Below are positions 17,680 through 26,646 of a stretch of DNA of 64,000 nucleotides, piece by piece. The stretch is taken from assembly GCF_001412535.1 (NCBI RefSeq), contig NZ_CP011774.1, forward strand, positions 987,501 through 1,051,500. Reading direction: 5' to 3'. The DNA comes from Limnohabitans sp. 63ED37-2. Lineage in GTDB: Bacteria; Pseudomonadota; Gammaproteobacteria; Burkholderiales; Burkholderiaceae_C. How positions within the stretch are numbered: the first letter of the stretch is position 1; every line of letters begins with the position of its first letter. The notes beneath the pieces were generated by a model. It was not told the DNA's origin, did not search any database, and worked only from the letters and a program-made list of their open reading frames with translations. The position numbers and the translations under genes were made by a program.

Positions 17680-18841
17680 GATCGATGCGATCAAGGCCGC
17701 AGCTTGCCTCTTGATCGTTATGCACCACTTGGCGTTTTACGGGCCCATGTCGGATGTGGTGGCGGCTGCCTGGCCCGGTGTGGTGAATTGGCTCTTTGAC
17801 CATGGCCGGTTGGCGGTGCAGTTCTTCTTGGTGTGTGCGGGTTTTCTCACGGCGGGCAGCATGGCCCAATACGAGTCGCTGGCGTTGCCCGATGCCCTCA
17901 AACTGATTTGGCAGCGTTATTTACGCTTGGCCATTCCCTTGCTGGCCGCGCTCAGCTTCACCGTGCTGGTCACAGAATGGGTGCGGCCCGGCTTTGAGCA
18001 CACCAGCCTGTCAGCCCCGCCCGACTGGGGACAGGCGCTGGCCCATGTTGTGCTGGTGCAGCATCTGTTGGATTTGGAGGCTCTGTCGGCCGGCATTTGG
18101 TATGTGGCGATCGATTTGCAGCTGTATGCGATGGCCTTGGGCTGCCTTGTGGTGCTGAGGTCATGGCCTTCCCGTGGACATGCGGTGCATCCAAGTGATC
18201 CAGTGGTGGACGCCCAGGCTGGGGGAGATGCCCGTCGCTGGGTGCTTTGGCTGGGTCTGGTGTGTGCCTCATTGTGGTGGTGGAATCGGGATGCCGACCT
18301 GGACGATCTGGGGGTGTATTTCTGGGGCAGTTATGGTTTGGGCCTGTTGGCTTGGGAGGCACGTCGGCAAGCCTTTTGGGTCAAGGGCAATGCACTGGCG
18401 CGGCTTTGGGTGCCAGCGCTTGTGTTGCTGTTGGTCGGGTGCGTGGCCTGGTGGCTGGAGCCGCGTCCACGCATCGCGGTGGCCTGGGGCGTGGCTGTGT
18501 TGTTGGTGCTGGTGCCTGAGTCCTGGTTTGCGGGTGAGGCTGTCGGGCGTTCACGCTGGCGGCCTGCCTTGCAATGGCTGTCAGGCGTGTCCTATTCGGT
18601 ATTCCTCATCCACTTCGGCGTGTGCCTGGCCGTCAATGCCGCCGTCACGGCGCAATGGCCTGCTGCGCTGTGGGCCAACGCGCTGGGCATGCTGGCTGCC
18701 TTGCTGTTGTCGCTGCTCTTGGGCGATTGGCTCCATCGCTTGGTGGAGCGGCATCCACCCACCGTGTGGCGATGGTGGTTTTGGGTGGGCACCTTCAAGG
18801 CCAGTGTGGCACTGGCCTTGCTGATGAACCCGATGGTTTGA
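17678..18841 (+). CDS. Acyltransferase-3 family membrane O-acyltransferase
   Basis: This membrane protein has about ten helices. It begins with IDAIKAAACLLIVMHHLAFYG, the first helix of the acyltransferase-3 (OafA/OatA) family, including the conserved His residues thought to act in catalysis. FFLVCAGFLTAGS and RYLRLAIPLLAAL follow. The family O-acylates extracellular sugars and lipids at the inner membrane. The start is uncertain. A TTG at 17639 gives 400 codons but places the preceding terminator inside the gene. The TTG at 17678 gives 387 codons and begins just at the end of the terminator T-run. Neither has a good ribosome site. Confidence 0.75.
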   Translation: MIDAIKAAACLLIVMHHLAFYGPMSDVVAAAWPGVVNWLFDHGRLAVQFFLVCAGFLTAGSMAQYESLALPDALKLIWQRYLRLAIPLLAALSFTVLVTEWVRPGFEHTSLSAPPDWGQALAHVVLVQHLLDLEALSAGIWYVAIDLQLYAMALGCLVVLRSWPSRGHAVHPSDPVVDAQAGGDARRWVLWLGLVCASLWWWNRDADLDDLGVYFWGSYGLGLLAWEARRQAFWVKGNALARLWVPALVLLLVGCVAWWLEPRPRIAVAWGVAVLLVLVPESWFAGEAVGRSRWRPALQWLSGVSYSVFLIHFGVCLAVNAAVTAQWPAALWANALGMLAALLLSLLLGDWLHRLVERHPPTVWRWWFWVGTFKASVALALLMNPMV

Positions 18842-18857
18842 TTTTTGGCAGGGGCCT

Positions 18858-21434
18858 TCAGTGCGTCTGGCTGGCTTTGACTTTTTCGGTGATGTAGGCC
18901 AGGGCCTCTTCCACCTGGTCAATCAAAATCAGGCACAGATCGCCCGGTGACAGGCGCGACAGGGCGGTGTCGATGGCGTTGAATTCACCCTGGATGTCTT
19001 GCACATGCGTAGTGCGCAAGGCGCCTTGCAGGCCTTCGCGCAGCAAACCAATCACCTCACCGTCTTCGCGTCCGCGTTGGCAGGCGTCCTGATAAAGCAG
19101 CACTTCGTCAAAAGCCTTGCCCAGAATTTGTGTCTGGTCGCGGATGTCCTGATCGCGTCGATCGCCTGCACCGCTGATGACCACCACACGTTTGTTGGCG
19201 GGCATGTTGTCTACCGCTTGCACCAATGCCGCGATGGCGTCGGGGTTGTGCCCATAGTCGGCAATCAGGGTCGCCCCCCGGTAGTCAAACAGGTTGAATC
19301 GTCCGGGTACGCCCTGGATGTCGCTGATGAAAGTGGCCAGTCCTTGGGCGATGGCATCCCAATGCACATCCACAGCCCAGGCCGCACCGACGGCGGCAAG
19401 CACGTTTTCGGTCTGGAAACCAATTTGGCCGTGGCGCGTGAGTGGCACTTGGCTGAGCGGGATGCGGAACACCTGCTTGCCCTTTTGGGCCACGATGGCA
19501 CCGTCTTCAACATAGACCACGCGTTTACCTTGGGCACGGTGTGTGGCGAGTACAGGGTGGTTGGCATCGAGCGCAAAAAACGTCACATCCCCCGGGCAGT
19601 GCCGAGCCATGGCCACCACAGCCGGGTCGTTGGCATTGAGAACGGCCATGCCCAATGGTTCCACGTTGAGCACAATCACCCGTTTGAGTACCGACAGGTC
19701 TTCCAGCGTGGTGATGTAGTTCAGGCCCAAGTGGTCACCCGCGCCCAAGTTGGTCACGACCGCCACCTGGCAGCGGTCAAAAGCCAGGCCTTCGCGCAAC
19801 AAGCCGCCCCGGGCGGTCTCGAACACGGCGGCGTCCACATCGGGGTGCATCAGCACATTGCGGGCGCTGCGCGGGCCGCTGCAGTCGCCCGAATCGGTTT
19901 GGCGGCCATTGACATACACGCCATCGGTGTTGGTCATACCCACGCGCAAACCCTGCGCCTTGAGCAAGTGGGCGGCCAAGCGCACGGTGGTGGTTTTGCC
20001 GTTGGTGCCGGTCACCGCAATCACCGGGATGCGGCCATTGCCACCATCCGGGAACATGTGGTCAATGACGGCGTTGCCCACGTCTCGGCCTTTGCCAAAA
20101 GAGGGGCTGATGTGCATGCGCAGGCCCGGTGCGGCGTTGAGTTCGACAATGCCGCCGTTTTGTTCTTCCAGCGGGCGCGAGAGTGATTCGCACACCACGT
20201 CCACGCCACAAATGTCCACACCCACCATTTGCGCGGCCGCAATCACGCGGGCTTTGACCTCGGGGTGGACTTCGTCGGTTACGTCGGTGGCGGTGCCGCC
20301 GGTGGACAGGTTGGCGTTGTTGCGAAGGATCACGCGGCGGCCCTTGGCAGGAACCGACTCGGGCTCCAGGTCTTGGGCATGCAGGCGACCGATGGCGATG
20401 TCGTCAAAACGGATTTTGGTCAAGGAGGTGGCGTGGCCTTCACCCCGGCGAGGGTCGGCATTGACCTGATCGACCAATTGGCGCACTGTGTGCTTGCCGT
20501 CACCCACCACCAGCGGTGGCTCGCGGCGTGCGGCGGCCACCAGTTGTTGGCCCACCACCAGCAGGCGGTAATCGTGGCCGGGCAAAAACTTTTCGACCAA
20601 GACGGTGCCATACCGCTCGGCGGTGGCGTAAGCATTGTCAAAAGCTTGGCGAGCGGTGATGTTGACCGAGACCCCTTTGCCTTGGTTGCCATCTTGTGGC
20701 TTGACCACCACCGGCAGACCGACCTCTTGGGCAATGGCCCAGGCTTCGTCCAAGCTCTTGGCGGGGCGGCCCATGGGCACGGGCACGCCCGCGGCATGCA
20801 AGAGGCTCTTGGTCAGGTCTTTGTCTTGTGCGATCGATTCGGCAATGGCGCTGGTGGTGTCGGTTTCTGCGGCCTGAATGCGCCGCTGTTTCGCGCCCCA
20901 GCCAAACTGAACCAGGCTGCCATCGGTCAGGCGTCGGATCGGGATGCCGCGTGCCACGGCCGCGTCCACAATCGCTCCAGTGGAAGGCCCCAGGCGCACG
21001 TCTTCGTCGAGTTCGTGCAGTTGTGCAATGGCCCCTTCCAGGTCGAAGCCGGCACCGGCCGTGGCGGCTTGGCACAGTTGCTCGGCCAGGTTCAGCGCCA
21101 GACGTCCCACGGCCTCTTCGGTGTACTGCACCACGACCTGAAACACGCCGGGTTCTTCGGTGGGTGTGGTGCGGCTGAAGGACACGGGGCAGCCTGCATG
21201 CGCCTGAAGGCTCAGGGTCACTTTTTCCAGGGCGTGGGCCAGAGAGGCCGCCTCGCCCGGGCGCTGTCCGTCAAAGGGCCCGACTTCGGGGAAGATGCGA
21301 CGCAGCTGCTGCTCTACCGGGTGCTGCGCCGACAGGCCGCAGTCTTCGGGGCTGCAGCTGACAATGGCTTCAATGGCGGTGTGGCGGCTCCAGAGATTGG
21401 GGCCACGCAAAGCGCGAATGCGGGAGACTTGCAT
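18858..21434 (-). CDS. cphA: Cyanophycin synthetase (Mur-ligase-competent paralogue)
   Basis: This 858-residue protein has three parts. The N-terminal domain spans 1-160. The ATP-grasp domain spans about 200-460, with VVVKPQDGNQGKGVSV at 242-257 and ELNAAPGLRMH near 431-441. The Mur-ligase-like domain spans about 465-858 and has an intact P-loop GTNGKTTT (476-483). Cyanophycin synthetase adds Asp (ATP-grasp) and Arg (Mur part) to build multi-L-arginyl-poly-L-aspartate, a nitrogen reserve. Its N-domain has HALEK at 67-71 where many relatives have HxxEH, so the hidden primer-generating hydrolase site may be lost. It lies 45 bp downstream of its paralogue on the same strand. No cyanophycinase is in the window. 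Confidence 0.92.
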   Translation of the reverse strand: MQVSRIRALRGPNLWSRHTAIEAIVSCSPEDCGLSAQHPVEQQLRRIFPEVGPFDGQRPGEAASLAHALEKVTLSLQAHAGCPVSFSRTTPTEEPGVFQVVVQYTEEAVGRLALNLAEQLCQAATAGAGFDLEGAIAQLHELDEDVRLGPSTGAIVDAAVARGIPIRRLTDGSLVQFGWGAKQRRIQAAETDTTSAIAESIAQDKDLTKSLLHAAGVPVPMGRPAKSLDEAWAIAQEVGLPVVVKPQDGNQGKGVSVNITARQAFDNAYATAERYGTVLVEKFLPGHDYRLLVVGQQLVAAARREPPLVVGDGKHTVRQLVDQVNADPRRGEGHATSLTKIRFDDIAIGRLHAQDLEPESVPAKGRRVILRNNANLSTGGTATDVTDEVHPEVKARVIAAAQMVGVDICGVDVVCESLSRPLEEQNGGIVELNAAPGLRMHISPSFGKGRDVGNAVIDHMFPDGGNGRIPVIAVTGTNGKTTTVRLAAHLLKAQGLRVGMTNTDGVYVNGRQTDSGDCSGPRSARNVLMHPDVDAAVFETARGGLLREGLAFDRCQVAVVTNLGAGDHLGLNYITTLEDLSVLKRVIVLNVEPLGMAVLNANDPAVVAMARHCPGDVTFFALDANHPVLATHRAQGKRVVYVEDGAIVAQKGKQVFRIPLSQVPLTRHGQIGFQTENVLAAVGAAWAVDVHWDAIAQGLATFISDIQGVPGRFNLFDYRGATLIADYGHNPDAIAALVQAVDNMPANKRVVVISGAGDRRDQDIRDQTQILGKAFDEVLLYQDACQRGREDGEVIGLLREGLQGALRTTHVQDIQGEFNAIDTALSRLSPGDLCLILIDQVEEALAYITEKVKASQTH

Positions 21435-21479
21435 GAAGGTGGTTTCCAGGAAGGAGTGGGGTGGCGATGGGGGCCTGCT

Positions 21480-23666
21480 TCAGGCGGTGGGCAAGCTGCC
21501 GTAGCTTTTGATGCCGGCCCGGATCAGGTCGGTGCCAATGTCCAGGGCCCATGCCGCGCAGGCGGCCACCAGCATGTCGCTCGTGTTCAGGCTGCCGGTT
21601 TTCAACAGGCGGGCCACGGCCGGGCGCTGGCTCGACAGCACCAAGTGCTCTTTGGCACCTTGGGCCAAGACCAGCTGACCTTCGCGCCAAAATCCCACGC
21701 GGTGACCTGCACTGCGGTGGGCTTGCAGCCGGGCGTTGTGTTCATCGTCGGCATACAAGAGCACGTCGCCGTCGCAGTGCTCGGCCAGGGCAGCGACCTC
21801 GGCTTCGGCGGCGTTCAAGACGGCCGTGCCCTCGGGCAGCACCACGTCGATTTGGGTGCGGATGTAGCCTGGCATTTTTTCATCACCGCCAGGGAACAGG
21901 TCGTCGAGGCCTGTGGCGCGGGGCATGCGGGTGACGATGCCGATTTGGCAGCGGTCATAGGGCAGACCTTGGGCCAGCAGATGGCGGGCATCGCTTTCGA
22001 ACACAGCGGCTTGCACGCCCCGGTTGATCAGCAATCGCTGCGCCTGCGCCCAATCCATGCCGTCCTGGGTGGGCAGCTGGCGTTGGTTCAAGAACAAGCC
22101 GTTGGCACACGACAGTCCGGTGTGCAGGCCCTTGAGATGCAGCAACCAGGCCACCAATTGGGCGGGCTTGGTCGTGTCGCCATCGCCCATCAGGCCCACC
22201 ACTGGAATGCGGCCGTTGTCTTCGGGCTTGAACAGGTGGTTGGCAATCGCCTGGCCCACCGGGCGTGGCTGACCTGTGGCGGGTTTGAGGTGCATCAGCA
22301 GACCCGGGCCGGCATTGACCTCGACCACCGCGCCGCCTTGTGGCCCCAGTGGCTTGGAAATGTCTTGCGCCACCAGGTCGACCCCGGCGATGTCCAGGCC
22401 CACGACACGCGCGGCCAGCACCGCCTGTGCGGCCACATCGGGGTGCACCAAGTCGGTCACGTCCATCGACATGTTGCCGGTGCGCATGATCAGCACGCTG
22501 CGGCCTGCCTCGGGCACGCTGTCGGCACTCAGCCCTTGTCGCTTGAGTTCCAGCACCGAGGTGGTGTGCTCGTCGAGTCGAATGGTGTCCAGCGGAAAGT
22601 CCTCTTCCTCGCCGCGGCGAGGGTCGGAGTTGATTTGCAGCTCGATCAGCTCTTGCACCGTGTGCACGCCATCACCCACCACGCTGGCGGTCTCGCCTTT
22701 GTTGGCCGCCACCACTTGGTCACCCACCACCAGCAGGCGGTGTTCCTCACCCAAGATGAAACGCTCGACGATGACTTCGCTGCCTTCGGCCAGCGCGATG
22801 TCGTAAGCCGCTTCGATGTCTTCCTGGCGCGACAATTCAAGGGACACGCCGCGGGCATGGTTGCCATCGGTGGGCTTGACGCAGGCCGGCAAGCCAATGT
22901 CCTGGGCTGCTGACCACGCCGCTTGTGGGCTGTCCACGATTTGTCCCTCGGGGACAGGGACACCACACATGCCCAGTAGCTGCTTGGTCAGGTCTTTGTC
23001 CTTGGAGATGCCTTCGGCAATCGCGCTGGTCCGGTCGGTCTCGGCGGTCCAGATACGGCGCTGGCGTTGGCCATAGCCGAGTTGCACCAAGTTGCCATCG
23101 TTCAGGCGAATGTTCGGGATGCCTCGATCGGCAGCGGCATCGATGATGCTGGCCGTGCTGGGCCCAATGCACAGGCTGTCCACCATTTGGGTCAGTTGGG
23201 CGATGTGGCTGGCCACGTCAAACGTTTGGTCGGCCATGGCCGCCAGAATCAAATCGCGCGCACTGAGCAGGGCCTGACGGCTCACGGCTTCATGGCGTGT
23301 GCGGATCACCACTTTGTAAACCCCCCTGGGCCCGGCTTCACGGGCTTTGCCAAAACCGGTTTGCATGCCGGCGCGGGTTTGCAGCTCCAGTGCCACATGT
23401 TCCAGGATGTGTCCGGGCCAGGTGCCTTCTTCCAAACGCTTCAAAAAGCCGCCACGCTCGCCCACGCTGCAGCGGTGCTCGACCAGGCCGGGCAGCCAGG
23501 CCACCAGTCGCTGGGCAAACCCGGGCAGGGTGTTGGAGGGGCAATCTTCCAAATCGCCGATGTCGATCAAGGCTTCGATGACAGGGCGGTAAGTCCAAAT
23601 GTTGGGGCCGCGCAAATGGGTCATGCGCAGGAACTGGATTTGGTGGGGTGTGGGGTGTGCGCTCAT
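21480..23666 (-). CDS. cphA': Cyanophycin synthetase-like paralogue with degenerate Mur domain (CphA')
   Basis: This 728-residue protein parallels CphA but is shorter at the C-terminus. The N-domain keeps HILEHVALELQ (HxxEH at 86-90). The ATP-grasp domain keeps ACVKPTDGNHARGVSL and EVNAGPGLLMH. The Mur-like P-loop is degraded to GDGDTT (494-499): the Lys and the Gly-Lys-Thr core are absent, so ATP binding there is unlikely. Paired cphA/cphA' genes occur in betaproteobacteria such as Cupriavidus. I infer a role in aspartate addition, primer supply or complex formation rather than arginine ligation. It is first in the cphA'-cphA operon and divergent from the ABC exporter. Confidence 0.87.
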   Translation of the reverse strand: MSAHPTPHQIQFLRMTHLRGPNIWTYRPVIEALIDIGDLEDCPSNTLPGFAQRLVAWLPGLVEHRCSVGERGGFLKRLEEGTWPGHILEHVALELQTRAGMQTGFGKAREAGPRGVYKVVIRTRHEAVSRQALLSARDLILAAMADQTFDVASHIAQLTQMVDSLCIGPSTASIIDAAADRGIPNIRLNDGNLVQLGYGQRQRRIWTAETDRTSAIAEGISKDKDLTKQLLGMCGVPVPEGQIVDSPQAAWSAAQDIGLPACVKPTDGNHARGVSLELSRQEDIEAAYDIALAEGSEVIVERFILGEEHRLLVVGDQVVAANKGETASVVGDGVHTVQELIELQINSDPRRGEEEDFPLDTIRLDEHTTSVLELKRQGLSADSVPEAGRSVLIMRTGNMSMDVTDLVHPDVAAQAVLAARVVGLDIAGVDLVAQDISKPLGPQGGAVVEVNAGPGLLMHLKPATGQPRPVGQAIANHLFKPEDNGRIPVVGLMGDGDTTKPAQLVAWLLHLKGLHTGLSCANGLFLNQRQLPTQDGMDWAQAQRLLINRGVQAAVFESDARHLLAQGLPYDRCQIGIVTRMPRATGLDDLFPGGDEKMPGYIRTQIDVVLPEGTAVLNAAEAEVAALAEHCDGDVLLYADDEHNARLQAHRSAGHRVGFWREGQLVLAQGAKEHLVLSSQRPAVARLLKTGSLNTSDMLVAACAAWALDIGTDLIRAGIKSYGSLPTA

Positions 23667-23840
23667 GCTTGGAGGGTGCAGCGATAGAATCGTCGCTCGA
23701 TCGCGGGGTTGGCCAGCTTGGGAGCTGGAAGCTCAAGGTTCAACATGTGCATGTCTTGTGCAGGCGGTTTCAACCGGGTCGATGGTTGTTTTTTTTCGTC
23801 GCGCCACCGGGGTGCAACGGGTTTTTAGGGTTCAGCCTTC
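23667..23840. promoter_or_regulatory. Divergent promoter region of the cyanophycin locus
   Basis: This 174-bp non-coding gap separates cphA' (leftward) from the ABC exporter (rightward). It holds CGGTT-TC-AACCG (23765-23776), a perfect 5-bp inverted repeat that could be an operator. A T-tract lies at about 23787-23795. No strong sigma-70 boxes stand out. Confidence 0.4.
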
Positions 23841-26162
23841 ATGTCTTCAGTACTTTCTTCTGCATCTTGGCGTTCGGTTGTGCCGGACGAGTGGCAAGCA
23901 GAAGTGCAATCGAGGCTGCAACCCGATGAAAACGCTTCAGCATGGGTTTTGGTTGACCTCAACACGGCACTGAAGTTCCACAAAATTGCCTTGATTTTGA
24001 CCGATCGGCGTATCCTTACTGCCACTTTGAGTGAAAAAAATTGGCAAAGCTGGCCCTTGGCCCAAGGTCAAAGCTTGCGCCAGTCGGACCACGCCGGAGT
24101 TGGGCAGCTCGAGCTCAGTGATGCGCAAGGGCGTTTGGCCGTTTGGCGTTTCACTTTGGGCCTGCAAGAGGCGGTTTTTCGGTGGGTAGCGCAGTTCGAA
24201 GCGCAGCAAAGCCACCGAGCCCAAATCCAAGGCGGTGTGCCCGCCGAATTGCAAGGCAGACCGATGCAGTCGGCCCATGTGGTGGTGTGTCCGGTATGCC
24301 AAGCGGGCATGTCTGAGGACGATGACGAGTGCCCCGTCTGCAGCCGTGAAGACCTGAACCCACCGTCCACCTGGACCTTGCTCAAAATCTGGCGCTTTGC
24401 TCGGCCTTACAAACGTTCTTTGTTGGTGGGTTTTTTGCTGACGCTGGCCTCGACCGCGGCCACCTTGGTGCCGCCTTACCTGACCATGCCGCTGATGGAC
24501 GAGGTGCTGATTCCTTACCAAAACGGGGCCGACATCGATCCGGGTTTGGTGTCCCTGTACCTGCTGGGTTTGTTCGCTTCGGGTTTGCTGGCCTGGGGCC
24601 TGGGCTGGGCCAAAACCTACATCCTCGCGCTGGTGTCCGAGCGCATCGGATCCGATCTGCGGACCACCACCTACGAACATTTGCTCAAGCTCTCGCTGGA
24701 GTATTTTGGCGGGCGCCGCACCGGCGATCTGATCGCCCGCATTGGCAGCGAAACCGACCGCATCAACGTCTTCTTGTCGCTGCACCTGCTGGACTTTGCC
24801 ACCGACGTGCTGATGATTTTGATGACGGCCATCATCTTGTTCTACATCAACCCCACTTTGGCGTTGGTGACCTTGTTGCCGCTGCCCTTCATTGGCTGGT
24901 TGATCCATGTGGTACGCGAAAGACTCCGTACCGGCTTTGAAAAAATCGACCGTGTTTGGGCCGAGGTGACCAACGTGCTGACCGACACTATCCCTGGCAT
25001 CCGGGTGGTGAAAGCCTTTGCGCAGGAAGACCGTGAAGCGCAGCGCTTCAAGGATGCCAACCTGCACAACCTGCAGGTCAACGACCGGCTCAACCGTGTT
25101 TGGTCATTGTTCTCGCCCACGGTGACGTTGATGACCGAGATCGGCTTGCTGGTGGTCTGGGGCTTTGGCATCTGGTTGGTGTCGGACGACCAGATCACCG
25201 TCGGTGTGCTGACCGCTTTTTTGGCCTACATCGGGCGCTTTTACAGCCGCCTCGACGGCATGAGCCGAATTGTCTCGAACACCCAAAAAGCTGCCGCTGG
25301 GGCCAAGCGCATTTTTGACATCCTGGACCACGTCTCCAGCGTTCCTGAGCCACTCAACCCTGTGGCTTTGCCGCCCCAGGTCAAAGGCCACATCACGGTG
25401 CGCGACGCGGACTTTCGCTACGGCAACCGCGCCGTGATCCGCCAGCTGAACCTCGACATCCAGCCCGGCCAGATGATCGGTCTGGTGGGCCACAGTGGCT
25501 CAGGCAAAAGCACGCTGGTCAATTTGATTTGCCGCTTTTACGACCTCAGCGAGGGCGCGATCGAGTTGGACGGCAATGACATTCGCCAGCTCAAAGTCGC
25601 CGACTACCGCCGTCAGATTGGCCTGGTGCTGCAAGAGCCGTTTTTGTTCTTCGGCACCATCGCCGACAACATCGCCTACGGCAAGCCCGACGCCACCCGC
25701 GAAGAGATCGTGGCCGCAGCCCGCGCTGCGCATGCCCACGAGTTCATTTTGCGCATGCCCCAGGGCTACGACTCGCTGGTGGGTGAGCGCGGTCAAGGCC
25801 TGTCGGGTGGCGAGCGCCAGCGCATTTCGATCGCGCGGGCTTTGCTGATCAATCCGCGCATCCTGATCCTGGACGAGGCCACTTCGGCGGTGGACACCGA
25901 GACCGAAAAAGAAATTCAAAAAGCGCTGGACAATCTGGTGCGCGGGCGCACGACGATTGCCATCGCGCACCGTTTGTCCACCTTGCGCAAGGCCGACCGT
26001 TTGGTGGTCATGGACAAGGGCGTGGTGGTCGAAGAGGGCACCCACGACGCGCTCATGGCGTCTCAAGGTGCTTACTGGCGCCTGTACGAAGCGCAGCAGC
26101 GCCAAGCAGAGGCCGAGGCGGTGCTGGGCGGCAGCGACGAGGACAAGAAGGTGAGCGCATGA
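23841..26162 (+). CDS. Cyanophycin-associated ABC exporter with PH-like and zinc-ribbon N-terminus
   Basis: This 773-residue ABC half-transporter has an unusual N-terminus. Residues about 20-125 resemble a bacterial PH-like fold (ILTDRRILTATL, then a WPL strand). Next is a zinc ribbon, C150-x2-C153-x10-C164-x2-C167. The six-helix permease domain (about 180-480) and the nucleotide-binding domain follow, with GHSGSGKST (Walker A), LSGGERQRIS (signature) and ILILDEATSAVD (Walker B). The ATPase looks fully functional. It is divergent from cphA' and overlaps the DUF1854 gene by 4 bp. From memory, protein-family collections label such neighbours cyanophycin metabolism-associated. Substrate and direction are unknown; a dipeptide, arginine or aspartate substrate is a guess. 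Confidence 0.88.
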   Translation: MSSVLSSASWRSVVPDEWQAEVQSRLQPDENASAWVLVDLNTALKFHKIALILTDRRILTATLSEKNWQSWPLAQGQSLRQSDHAGVGQLELSDAQGRLAVWRFTLGLQEAVFRWVAQFEAQQSHRAQIQGGVPAELQGRPMQSAHVVVCPVCQAGMSEDDDECPVCSREDLNPPSTWTLLKIWRFARPYKRSLLVGFLLTLASTAATLVPPYLTMPLMDEVLIPYQNGADIDPGLVSLYLLGLFASGLLAWGLGWAKTYILALVSERIGSDLRTTTYEHLLKLSLEYFGGRRTGDLIARIGSETDRINVFLSLHLLDFATDVLMILMTAIILFYINPTLALVTLLPLPFIGWLIHVVRERLRTGFEKIDRVWAEVTNVLTDTIPGIRVVKAFAQEDREAQRFKDANLHNLQVNDRLNRVWSLFSPTVTLMTEIGLLVVWGFGIWLVSDDQITVGVLTAFLAYIGRFYSRLDGMSRIVSNTQKAAAGAKRIFDILDHVSSVPEPLNPVALPPQVKGHITVRDADFRYGNRAVIRQLNLDIQPGQMIGLVGHSGSGKSTLVNLICRFYDLSEGAIELDGNDIRQLKVADYRRQIGLVLQEPFLFFGTIADNIAYGKPDATREEIVAAARAAHAHEFILRMPQGYDSLVGERGQGLSGGERQRISIARALLINPRILILDEATSAVDTETEKEIQKALDNLVRGRTTIAIAHRLSTLRKADRLVVMDKGVVVEEGTHDALMASQGAYWRLYEAQQRQAEAEAVLGGSDEDKKVSA

Positions 26163-26623
26163 ACCCGTTTGATTTGCAACGCGATGCCTTTGGCTGTTGG
26201 GTGCTGGTCTTGGCCGATGGCACGCGCCACAGCCCGGTGACTGCGCTGCGTGCCTACCCCGTGTCGGCACCCCACCAAGGCGTGGCCCTGATGGATGCCG
26301 ATGGCCATGAATTGCTCTGGGTGCCCGATCTCTCAGCCTTGCCACCCAACTTGCAGACCACGCTGCGTGAGGCTTTGGATGAGCGCGAGTTTTTGCCTCA
26401 AATCCTGCGCCTGGACACTGTGAGCAGCTTGGTCACGCCCAGCACCTGGTCGGTTCAAACCGACCGGGGTGCCACACAATTCATGCTCAAAGGCGAAGAA
26501 GACATCCGCCGCCTGACCGGCACCGTGCTGCTGATCAATGACGCCAATGGTGTGCAGTACATGATCCGCGACCTGGCGGCCATGGACAAACACTCGCGCA
26601 AATTGCTGGACCGATTTCTCTGA
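26159..26623 (+). CDS. DUF1854 protein, cyanophycin-associated
   Basis: This 154-residue soluble protein starts MNPFDLQRDAFGCWVLV and ends IRDLAAMDKHSRKLLDRFL. The pattern W.V....G..QF.LKGEEDIRRL, then LI.D.NGV.Y.IRDL..LD..SR, is that of DUF1854. Its ATG overlaps the stop of the ABC exporter gene (ATGA), so the products are probably made in fixed ratio and may bind each other. There is no signal peptide or membrane segment, so it should face the cytosolic side of the exporter. The function is unknown. Confidence 0.82.
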   Translation: MNPFDLQRDAFGCWVLVLADGTRHSPVTALRAYPVSAPHQGVALMDADGHELLWVPDLSALPPNLQTTLREALDEREFLPQILRLDTVSSLVTPSTWSVQTDRGATQFMLKGEEDIRRLTGTVLLINDANGVQYMIRDLAAMDKHSRKLLDRFL

Positions 26624-26646
26624 CTCGGCTCCAAAGAGGCGCGATG

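Noticed and set aside
20229..22913. An 894-codon + strand open frame opposite the cphA genes
   Set aside because: It spans two real genes and their spacer in antisense and has no family features.
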